Shown: positions 7,901 through 13,331 of the stretch, piece by piece
Layout of the letters: every line of letters begins with the position of its first letter
Position numbering within the stretch: the first letter of the stretch is position 1
DNA from: an uncultured bacterium
GTDB taxonomy: Bacteria; Bacillota; Clostridia; Oscillospirales; Oscillospiraceae
Length of the DNA stretch: 13,331 bases
Assembly: GCA_949286295.1 (NCBI GenBank)
Contig: CASECK010000174.1
Coordinates: 1-13,331 of the forward strand
Direction: 5' to 3'
The notes under the pieces: model-generated
Databases searched by the model: none
What the model was told of the DNA's origin: nothing
What the model saw: only the letters and a program-made list of their open reading frames with translations
Made by a program: the position numbers and the translations under genes

Positions 7901-8306
7901 GCTGCAGCGCAAGGTGGACAAGGAGCTTACCCGCAGCGGCCTGGTTCGCGGCGACCGGGCGGTACTGGATGCCATGGAGGAACAGGGGGAGGAGGGATAC
8001 CGCTTCCTGCCCCTCCGGGTGTCCCGGACGACTGGAGAAATATCCGGTCAGGCCCTGGCCACGGCGGAGCAGATGGGCCGGCTGAGCCGGCATATCCAGC
8101 GCACCCTGTATGATATCTGTCAGGAGCTGGCCCAGGGCAGCATCGCCGCCGATCCCTTCTGGCGGGGGCCGGACAAAAATGCCTGCCGGTACTGCGACTA
8201 TGCCGCCGCCTGCCACTTTGAACCCGGCGGGAAGGGGGGCGACTGCAAACGCTGGATGTCCGGCATGAGCGCCCAGGAGTTCTGGTCGCGGATGGAGGAG
8301 GAATAA
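4962..8306 (+). CDS. addB: ATP-dependent helicase/deoxyribonuclease subunit B (AddB/RexB)
   Basis: AddB pairs with AddA to process double-strand DNA ends, pausing at Chi-like sites and producing 3' single-stranded DNA for RecA. The 1114 residues are close to the usual size (about 1150). The N-terminus has a Walker A motif GRAGAGKT (7-14). The C-terminal RecB-like nuclease domain shows H782 in FVHYVLEH, D898 and D901 in GFVDRVD, and the D-Y-K pair D915/K917 in VVDYKTG. The iron-sulfur cluster cysteines C752, C1075, C1078 and C1084 (CxxC-x5-C) are all present, as in Bacillus AddB. The start is ATG 4962, with AGAGGAGG 8 bases upstream. It is the first gene after a terminator and a probable promoter. 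An alpha/beta hydrolase starts 3 bases after its stop, while the partner gene addA is displaced about 1.7 kb downstream. Confidence 0.96.
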   Translation: MFKLIIGRAGAGKTTRVLERLCQAGCARPQVLMVPEQQSHEAERALCRRGGPGVSLFAEVLSFSRLANRVFQTAGGLGEEELDEGGRLLLMYRALQAVAPQLRVYARPSRRPAFLQSLIETVDELKRSGLTGEVLLRAGQDQGGPEGDKLLDLGLIYGEYQALTARSALDPMDRLTRAAEKLKSCPWAEGKDIWLDGFTDFTPQQGAVLSLLMGQAANLTVILTCDHLEEDEGGGGIFSPARRTAAYLLRLAKQAGACCEVEHLVPACGGKAEPLVHLEQALFAHQEVRPVSCGGAVELFQGSGPRGEVEWTAARILRLVREEGYRFREIGVAARDYGAYRDLVESVFGRYGVPVFSSAMSDILEKPVMALVTAALDAASGGYLYDDMFRYLKTGLTGLDQEDRDLLENYVLKWNIRGSRWSQAKDWPWHPGGYGLKWSQEDKALLSRIDRIRRQVVQPLELLRTNPDHTAKGQAVSLYTFMEQVNLPLRLEERVAALEKRGEPALAEEYRQLWDILQRALEQCVQLLGEAPMELEEFARLFRLVLSRYDVGTIPVSLDRVSAGETTRQTGHQVKALFLLGADDASLPKVGAAPGLLTDDDRSVLAAYGLELPQTQRDLLYREMTTIYQLCARPSRRLAVTWPGQSAAGEELRPSFLVGRLRRLFSDVRLCREEELDGSFRLQAPLPALEQAGRNSLARAALERLPGYERQVALLDGAARWERGSLSRRAVDRLYGERVPMSASRMDRYRSCHFSFFMRYGLAAEPRKPAGFTAPEYGTFVHYVLEHVLQDEMFRRAGAPLPPEQERRARLQELTRQAVERYVAEELGGLEGQSPRFRYLFRRLLGTIQAVVNNAAEELFCSQFRPISFELGFGRGQELPPVELTANGITISVTGFVDRVDGWVRDGTLHLRVVDYKTGRKSFDLTDIWNGLGLQMLLYLFTLEEKGEKFYGLPVEGDGVLYLPAREAVIRGSRTMSDRELQRKVDKELTRSGLVRGDRAVLDAMEEQGEEGYRFLPLRVSRTTGEISGQALATAEQMGRLSRHIQRTLYDICQELAQGSIAADPFWRGPDKNACRYCDYAAACHFEPGGKGGDCKRWMSGMSAQEFWSRMEEE

Positions 8307-8309
8307 GGG

Positions 8310-9008
8310 ATGGAGATTGAACTTCACGCCGTGACGGCGGGGGACGGCTTTCCTCTGGTGTTGCTGCACGGAAACGGGGAGGACGGCTCCTATTTCAAGC
8401 GGCAGATGGAGCCCTTTGCCGCCCGGTTTCAGGTGTTGGCCCCCGACACCCGGGGGCACGGGCGCAGTCCCCGGGGCAGCGCCCCCTTTACTCTGGCGCA
8501 GTTTGCCGGGGACCTGAAGGAGTTTCTGGACCGCCGGGGCATCCGGCAATGCCACTTGCTGGGCTTTTCCGACGGGGGAAATATCGCCCTGCTTTTTGCG
8601 CTGAAGTACCCGCAGTATGTAAAGCGGCTCGTTTTGAACGGAGCCAACCTTTCGCCGTGGGGCGTGAAGCTGAGCACCCAGGCGCCCATTGTGCTGGGCT
8701 GGCTTCTGTGTGGGCTGTGCGCGCCGCTGAGCCGTCAGGCGCGGCGGAATTGGGAGATGCTGAATCTGATGGTCTCCCAGCCCCACATCCGCCCCGGGGA
8801 GCTGAAGCGTCTGACCATGCCGGTGCTGGTCGTGGCGGGGGAGCGGGATATGATCCGGCAGCGCCACACCCAGGCCATCGCCGCGGCCATCCCCCACAGC
8901 CAGCTGGCCATTCTGCCCGGAGACCACTTTGTGGCCCGCCGGAACTGGCAGGATTTCAACCGGGTGGTGCTGGACTTTCTGACTATCGAAGGGGAGGCCG
9001 GCCTGTGA
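8310..9008 (+). CDS. Alpha/beta-fold hydrolase of unknown substrate
   Basis: A 232-residue cytosolic hydrolase with no signal peptide. It has the full alpha/beta-hydrolase signature: HGNG (20-23) for the oxyanion hole, the DTRGHGRSP strand-turn (46-54), the nucleophile elbow GFSDGG with S87, an acid in VAGERD (D180), and the catalytic histidine H206 in LPGDHF. The cap region (about 113-165) is short and partly hydrophobic. These features show an esterase, lipase, lactonase or C-C hydrolase type enzyme, but nothing identifies the substrate. It starts 3 bases after addB, with GGAGGAG inside the end of addB, so it is transcribed and probably translated with it. The next gene is a pyridoxamine-kinase-like protein, which could hint at a role in vitamin B6 or cofactor metabolism; that is only a guess from position. 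Homologues near addAB in relatives would test it. Confidence 0.9.
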   Translation: MEIELHAVTAGDGFPLVLLHGNGEDGSYFKRQMEPFAARFQVLAPDTRGHGRSPRGSAPFTLAQFAGDLKEFLDRRGIRQCHLLGFSDGGNIALLFALKYPQYVKRLVLNGANLSPWGVKLSTQAPIVLGWLLCGLCAPLSRQARRNWEMLNLMVSQPHIRPGELKRLTMPVLVVAGERDMIRQRHTQAIAAAIPHSQLAILPGDHFVARRNWQDFNRVVLDFLTIEGEAGL

Positions 9009-9121
9009 TGGGCGCCAGACAGGCGGGGGAGCGGACGCGCGGGTTCCGGCGGGAGGCCTTTCCCGCCCGGCAGGGGCGCGCCGCCGCGGGAAAACTGGAA
9101 TTTGTGATAAGCTGGGAGTGA
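9008..9121 (+). CDS. Possible 37-residue basic small protein or leader peptide
   Basis: An ATG at 9008 shares its A with the hydrolase stop (TGATG), with GGGGAGG 10 bases upstream, so re-initiation would be easy. The ORF has 37 codons, ends at TGA 9119-9121 and stops 6 bases before the kinase gene. The peptide carries seven arginines in its first 24 residues and has no recognisable domain or membrane segment. It fills nearly the whole spacer. In DNA this GC-rich a short open frame is expected by chance, and I recognise no relative, so this is weakly supported. It matters mainly because it overlaps two competing hairpins. Confidence 0.18.
   Translation: MGARQAGERTRGFRREAFPARQGRAAAGKLEFVISWE
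9046..9093 (+). other. Two mutually exclusive hairpins in the hydrolase-kinase spacer
   Basis: Hairpin A pairs GGCGGGA (9048-9054) with TCCCGCC (9061-9067) around a 6-base loop, extended by CC/GG across a bulged C. Hairpin B pairs TTTCCCGC (9059-9066) perfectly with GCGGGAAA (9086-9093) and has an inner CGGC/GCCG pairing (9068-9071 with 9080-9083). Both need bases 9061-9066, so only one can form. Neither is followed by a T run, so neither is a standard intrinsic terminator. The pairing is directly visible; any role in attenuation, RNA processing or mRNA stability is speculation. Confidence 0.35.
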
Positions 9122-9127
9122 TAAACC

Positions 9128-9961
9128 ATGGCGGAGAGTAAAAACATTCTGATTATCAACGATATGCCCGGCTATGGGAAGGTGGCCCTGGCGGCCATGC
9201 TGCCCATCTTGTCCAACATGGGCCACAGCGTCTATAATCTTCCCACCGCCCTGGTGTCCAATACCCTGGACTATGGGAAGTTTACCATTCTGGACACCAC
9301 CGGTTATATGGTCAAAGCCATCGAGGTCTGGCGGCAGCTGGGATTTCAGTTTGACTGCATTACCACCGGCTTTCTGGCCTCAGCCGCCCAGGTGAGCATC
9401 ATCCGGGATTTTATCGCCAGCCAAAAGAAAGAGGGCCTGCTGGTGATGACCGACCCCATCATGGGGGACGACGGAAGGCTCTATAACGGCGTGGGCCTGG
9501 AGACCGTGGAGCATATGCGCCGCCTGATTGGGGTGGCCGATGTCATCGTCCCCAACCTCACGGAGGGGGAGCTTCTCACCGGCCTGTACGAGGGCAGTCA
9601 GGCCCTGACCCGGGAGCAGGCCCGGCGGATGGTGGACGGCCTGCTGGCCTTTGGTCCCCGCTCTGTGGTGATTACCAGTGGCCAGGAGGCGGAGACGGGC
9701 CGCCATGTGGTATGGGGCTATGACCACGGGCAGGGGGAGTATTTTACCATTCCCTACCGGCTCATCCAGGTCCATTTCCCCGGCACGGGGGATATGTTTT
9801 CCGCCGTGCTGGCCGGAGCGCTGCTGGCCGGCAGCCGCTTTCCGGAAGCGGTCAAGCGGGCCATGGACGTGGTGGAGCGCCTTATCTTCCTGGAGCAGGA
9901 CGAGATTGAAAAAAATAAGGGCATTCGAATCGAGCGCTTCCTCGACCTGCTGAAGGAGTGA
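9128..9961 (+). CDS. Pyridoxamine/pyridoxal kinase-like protein (ribokinase-like fold)
   Basis: A 277-residue ribokinase-superfamily kinase of the PdxK/PdxY type. It probably phosphorylates pyridoxal, pyridoxine or pyridoxamine with ATP in the B6 salvage route. The N-terminus IINDMPGYGKVALAAMLPIL resembles the substrate-binding start of clostridial pyridoxamine kinases, followed by LPTALVSN (38-45). Further motifs are TDPIMGDDGRLY (108-119, D109), PNLTEGELLTG (142-152, N143/E146) and the anion hole with catalytic base in FPGTGDMF (D222 of GTGD). ThiD-type hydroxymethylpyrimidine kinases share the fold and cannot be fully excluded. The start ATG 9128 has GGGAG 9 bases upstream. It stands 119 bases after the hydrolase and 58 before addA, between the two halves of the AddAB enzyme with which it has no known link. 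I leave the symbol empty because PdxK and PdxY cannot be told apart by eye. Confidence 0.85.
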   Translation: MAESKNILIINDMPGYGKVALAAMLPILSNMGHSVYNLPTALVSNTLDYGKFTILDTTGYMVKAIEVWRQLGFQFDCITTGFLASAAQVSIIRDFIASQKKEGLLVMTDPIMGDDGRLYNGVGLETVEHMRRLIGVADVIVPNLTEGELLTGLYEGSQALTREQARRMVDGLLAFGPRSVVITSGQEAETGRHVVWGYDHGQGEYFTIPYRLIQVHFPGTGDMFSAVLAGALLAGSRFPEAVKRAMDVVERLIFLEQDEIEKNKGIRIERFLDLLKE

Positions 9962-10019
9962 AGATTCGCCCCGGCGCGCAGCGCCCGGTTCCCATCCATT
10001 CAAGAAAGGCGGTGCCGTG

Positions 10020-13000
10020 ATGCCCGTTGCCCTGACAGAAGAACAACAAAAGATTGTGGACGACCGGGGGGGAGAGCTGCTGGTGTCCGCCGCCGCCGGT
10101 TCCGGCAAGACCAGGGTTCTGGTGGAGCGGCTGCTGGACCGGGTGACCCAGGAGGAGCTGGATATCGACCGCTTCCTGGTCATCACCTACACCAAGGCCG
10201 CCGCCGCCGAGCTGCGTGGGCGCATCGCCCAGGAGCTGTCCGACCGGCTGGCCCTGCGCCCCAACGACCGGCACCTGCGCCGGCAGGCCACGTTGGTGTA
10301 TAAGGCTCAGATTTCCACCATCCACGCCTTCTGCGCCGCCCTTCTGCGCCAGAGCGGCCACCTGCTGGACTTGGACGCGGATTTCCGCCTGTGCGACGAG
10401 GGGGAGGCCAATGTGCTCATGGCCCAGGTGCTGGAAGAGGTGCTGGACAAGCGCTATGAGGACCTTGAGCCGGACAGCCCCTTTGCCCAGCTGGCTGATA
10501 GCCTGGGTGCGGGCCGGGACGACAGCAGGCTGGCCCAGATTGTGCTGGATATCTCCGCCCGGGTGCAGAGCCACCCGGACCCGGCCGGATGGCTCCGGGC
10601 CCAGAAGGAGCTGTGGCGGCTGGATGGAATTTCTGATTTGGCCCAAACCGCCTGGGGCTCGCTGCTGCTGGAGGACACCAGGCGGCAGGCCGCCTTCTGC
10701 CGCGGCCGCCTGGCCCGGGCGCTGGAGCTGGCGGCGGGGGACGAGCTGTTGCAGGCCAACTATGCCCCCACCCTCTCCGCCACGCTGGCGGAGCTGGAGA
10801 AGTTTCTCCGGGCCGGAGACTGGGATGAGGCCGTGGCCTGCCTGCCCATCGCCTTCCCCGCCGCCGGCCGGAAAAAGAAGCGCGCGGTGGAGGTCAGCCC
10901 GGCGGAGGAGGAGGCGGCGGCACAGGCTGGCGAGCGGCTGAAAGCCATCCGCGGCCGCTGCAAAAAGCTGCTGGAGCGGGTCTTTGAGCAGATGCAGGGG
11001 GACACCGCCGCCCTGCTGGAGGAGCTGGAGCTCTCCCGGCCCGCGGTCCAGGCTCTGATGGATTTGGTGCTGGACTTCCAGTCGGCGTACGGCGCCGGAA
11101 AGCGGCGAAAGGGCGTCTTAGATTTCTCTGACCTGGAGCATTTTGCCGTCAAACTGCTGACCGGCCCAGACGGGGCGCCGACCCAGCTGGCCGAATACTG
11201 GGCCGGGCGGTATGACGAGGTGCTGGTGGACGAGTATCAGGACACCAATCAGGTGCAAAACGCCATCTTCTCCGCCATCTCCGGCGGGGGACGCCGGCTG
11301 TTCCAGGTGGGGGACGTGAAACAGTCCATTTACCGCTTCCGCCTGGCCGACCCCACCATCTTTCTGGAGAAATACCGCCGCTTTCCCGACGGGGATGAGG
11401 TGCAGCAGGGCCAGCCGCGAAAGCGGGTGCTGTCCCGGAATTTCCGCTCCAGAGCGCAGGTGTTGGAGGGATGCAACGACCTGTTCAGGAGCATTATGTC
11501 AACTGAGTTTGGAGAGCTGGACTATACGCCCGACCAGGCCCTGATTCCGGGCAAGCCCTTTGCGGGCGGCGGGGACTACCGGCTGGAGGTGGACGGGCTG
11601 GACCTGTCTTTCCTGGGAGATCAGGAGGGGGAGAAGGACGGCAAGGATTTGCTGGAGGCCCGCTTCGCCGCCCGGCGAATCCGGGCGCTGCTGGATGGAC
11701 CGCTCATGGTCGAGGAGGGGGAGGGCCTGCGTCCGGTGCGGCCCTCCGACGTGATGATTTTGCTGCGCAGTCCGGGCGCGGTGCTGGGGCACTATGTCCG
11801 GGCCCTGGAGGAGGAAAACATCCCCTGGTCGGCCGACGGAGGGGGGGATTTTCTGGACACCACCGAGGTCAATGTGGCCCTGTCCATCCTCCGAATTGTG
11901 GACAATCCCAGGCAGGATGTGGCCCTCATCGCCGCGCTGCGCTCGCCGGTATACGCCTTCTCCGGGGACAAGCTGGCCCTGCTCCGGGCGGACAGCGGCG
12001 GGGATTTCTATACCGCGCTGCTTCACGCCGCCCAGACCGGAGACAGGGAGTGCGGGGACTTTTTAGAGCAGCTGGAGTCGCTGCGCTTTGGGGCGGGGGA
12101 CAGGACCTGCCGGCAGTTGATTTGGCATATCTATGAGCAGACCAACCTGTTGGGCATTTTCGGCGCCATGGACGGCGGAGAGGGGCGGCAGCGCAATCTT
12201 CTGTCCCTGTATGCCCTGGCCGGACAGCTGGAGGAGTCGGGCTGCCGCACGCTGTTTCAGTTCCTGCTGCGCCTGGACCGGATGCGTGCCGCCGGAGTGC
12301 GGCTGCCGGCCGGCGCCTCCGGCAGGAAGGAAGAAGGGGTCTCCATCTTGTCCATCCACCGCTCCAAGGGACTGGAGAAGCCGGTGGTGCTGGTGTGTGG
12401 GCTGACCCGGCGGCTTAATCGGGAGGACCTGATGGGGCCGGTGCTGTTCCACCCATCGCTGGGCGTGGGACCCAAGGGGCTGGACCGGACGCGGATGATA
12501 GAGTATGACACCCTGGCCCGCCGGGCGGTGAGGCGCCAGCTGGAGCGGGAGATGATGTCGGAGGAGCTGCGGCTTTTGTATGTGGCCATGACCCGGGCCA
12601 GGGAGAAGCTGATTCTCACCCTGGCGATGCCCGAGGGGCTGGACGCCGTGGCGCGAATCGGGGAGGAGCTGTCCAGCCCCATCTCCCCCGCGGTGCTGGA
12701 ACAGCAGCAGAGCGTGGGGGCCTGGGTGCTGCTCCACGTCCTGAGCCGGCCGGAGGCCACCGGCCTGCGGGCCATGGCCGGAGTGCCAGAGGTGACCGGC
12801 CCGGCGCTGGGACCGGCCTGGGATATCCGGTGGGTGGATGGCCGCCCGCTGGCGGAGAGCCGTAAAGTGGAAGGACATTACACGGATTTGCCGGAGGAGC
12901 GCGCCGGAGACCTGTCAGAGCTGACGGCCCGTCTGGCCTGGCGCTACCCCCATATGGCCGCCGCCTATTTACCCTCCAAGCTCACGGCGACCCAGATTAA

Positions 13001-13331
13001 GGGCCGCGCCCTGGACCGGGAGGCGGCGGAGGACGCGCCGCCGGTTTCCCGAAGAGGGCAGCCCATCACCCGGCCTGATTTTATCGCCCAGGAGCGCGGC
13101 CTCACCGCCGCGCAGCGGGGGACCGCCCTGCACCTGGCCATGCAGTACATCTCCCTGACCGGGCCGCACAGCCTGGAGGGGGTGGAGGCGCAGCTGGACC
13201 GGCTGTGCCGGGAGGGCTTTTTGACCAGATTGGAGCGGCAGGCGGTGTCCGCCCGGCAGATTTTGGCCTTTCTGGACAGCGGTCTGGGGCGCCGGGCCGC
13301 GGCGGCGGAGCAGTGCCGCCGGGAGTTTAAG
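10020..13331 (+). CDS. addA: ATP-dependent helicase/nuclease subunit A (AddA/RexA), 3' end beyond window
   Basis: A UvrD/Rep-type superfamily 1A helicase with a C-terminal nuclease, the motor subunit of AddAB. The frame is open from ATG 10020 to the last base, 1104 codons without a stop. The family norm is about 1200-1240 residues, so roughly a tenth is missing. Motifs in order: Walker A SAAAGSGKT (23-31), TYTKAAAAEL from T56, STIHAFC (99-105), Walker B VLVDEYQDTNQ with D404/E405, GDVKQSIYRFR (431-441), SIHRSKGLEKPVV from S778, and LLYVAMTRAREKL with Y854 and R859. The nuclease begins, with H1038 in GTALHLAM, but the D-x-K residues lie beyond the window. A lysine/arginine cluster followed by a glutamate/alanine-rich stretch (encoded at about 10867-10930) sits between the helicase motifs. 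AAAGGCGG (10005-10012) serves as ribosome binding site; GTG 10017 is an alternative start. It is separated from addB by two genes. Confidence 0.95.
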   Translation, partial: MPVALTEEQQKIVDDRGGELLVSAAAGSGKTRVLVERLLDRVTQEELDIDRFLVITYTKAAAAELRGRIAQELSDRLALRPNDRHLRRQATLVYKAQISTIHAFCAALLRQSGHLLDLDADFRLCDEGEANVLMAQVLEEVLDKRYEDLEPDSPFAQLADSLGAGRDDSRLAQIVLDISARVQSHPDPAGWLRAQKELWRLDGISDLAQTAWGSLLLEDTRRQAAFCRGRLARALELAAGDELLQANYAPTLSATLAELEKFLRAGDWDEAVACLPIAFPAAGRKKKRAVEVSPAEEEAAAQAGERLKAIRGRCKKLLERVFEQMQGDTAALLEELELSRPAVQALMDLVLDFQSAYGAGKRRKGVLDFSDLEHFAVKLLTGPDGAPTQLAEYWAGRYDEVLVDEYQDTNQVQNAIFSAISGGGRRLFQVGDVKQSIYRFRLADPTIFLEKYRRFPDGDEVQQGQPRKRVLSRNFRSRAQVLEGCNDLFRSIMSTEFGELDYTPDQALIPGKPFAGGGDYRLEVDGLDLSFLGDQEGEKDGKDLLEARFAARRIRALLDGPLMVEEGEGLRPVRPSDVMILLRSPGAVLGHYVRALEEENIPWSADGGGDFLDTTEVNVALSILRIVDNPRQDVALIAALRSPVYAFSGDKLALLRADSGGDFYTALLHAAQTGDRECGDFLEQLESLRFGAGDRTCRQLIWHIYEQTNLLGIFGAMDGGEGRQRNLLSLYALAGQLEESGCRTLFQFLLRLDRMRAAGVRLPAGASGRKEEGVSILSIHRSKGLEKPVVLVCGLTRRLNREDLMGPVLFHPSLGVGPKGLDRTRMIEYDTLARRAVRRQLEREMMSEELRLLYVAMTRAREKLILTLAMPEGLDAVARIGEELSSPISPAVLEQQQSVGAWVLLHVLSRPEATGLRAMAGVPEVTGPALGPAWDIRWVDGRPLAESRKVEGHYTDLPEERAGDLSELTARLAWRYPHMAAAYLPSKLTATQIKGRALDREAAEDAPPVSRRGQPITRPDFIAQERGLTAAQRGTALHLAMQYISLTGPHSLEGVEAQLDRLCREGFLTRLERQAVSARQILAFLDSGLGRRAAAAEQCRREFK

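Noticed and set aside
9973..9985. Small GGCGC/GCGCC hairpin between the kinase gene and addA
   Set aside because: A 5-base stem with no T run, in GC-rich sequence, is too weak to call a terminator. Nothing else notable is seen in this 58-base gap apart from the addA ribosome binding site.
10216..10941. 241-codon + strand ORF inside addA
   Set aside because: It is an out-of-frame shadow rich in R, P, S and W. The addA frame covers the same bases with all helicase motifs intact.

Overview
The window reads as chromosomal DNA of a GC-rich member of the Clostridia, probably an Oscillospiraceae gut anaerobe of the Flavonifractor/Lawsonibacter/Oscillibacter kind. This placement is an inference. It rests on the Firmicutes gene order rsmB-rlmN-prpC-prkC-rsgA, the AddAB (not RecBCD) repair enzyme, strong AGGAGG-type ribosome binding sites and a high GC content with GC-ending codons. 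Every gene is on the + strand and coding density is very high. I see no mobile element, RNA gene or CRISPR array.

Left block (1-4857), translation and signalling. The end of the 16S rRNA methyltransferase gene rsmB is followed by rlmN (23S rRNA/tRNA A2503/A37 methyltransferase, TTG start), a PP2C phosphatase (stp/prpC), its partner PASTA-domain Ser/Thr kinase (pknB/prkC) and the ribosome-assembly GTPase rsgA. Gaps are very short and pknB and rsgA overlap by 8 bases, so this is one operon. It closes at a strong intrinsic terminator at 4830-4857. In Bacillus the same genes are followed by rpe and thiN, which are absent here. A near-consensus sigma-A-type promoter lies inside rlmN (674-703). It sits in an AT-rich island with clustered TTA leucine codons and could transcribe the phosphatase-kinase-GTPase part separately.

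Right block (4858-13331), DNA repair with two guests. A likely extended -10 promoter precedes addB, the helicase-nuclease subunit with an intact four-cysteine iron-sulfur motif. An alpha/beta hydrolase follows 3 bases later, then after a 119-base spacer a pyridoxamine-kinase-like protein, and 58 bases on addA, which runs off the end of the window. In most Firmicutes addB and addA are adjacent, so the two metabolic genes between them are the most unusual aspect of gene order. The 119-base spacer holds two mutually exclusive hairpins and an arginine-rich 37-codon ORF starting on the hydrolase stop codon.

No clearly undescribed system is visible; this is largely core genome. The points worth a second look are the intragenic rlmN promoter, the split addB/addA pair with its structured spacer, and the extra C-terminal domain of the PASTA kinase.
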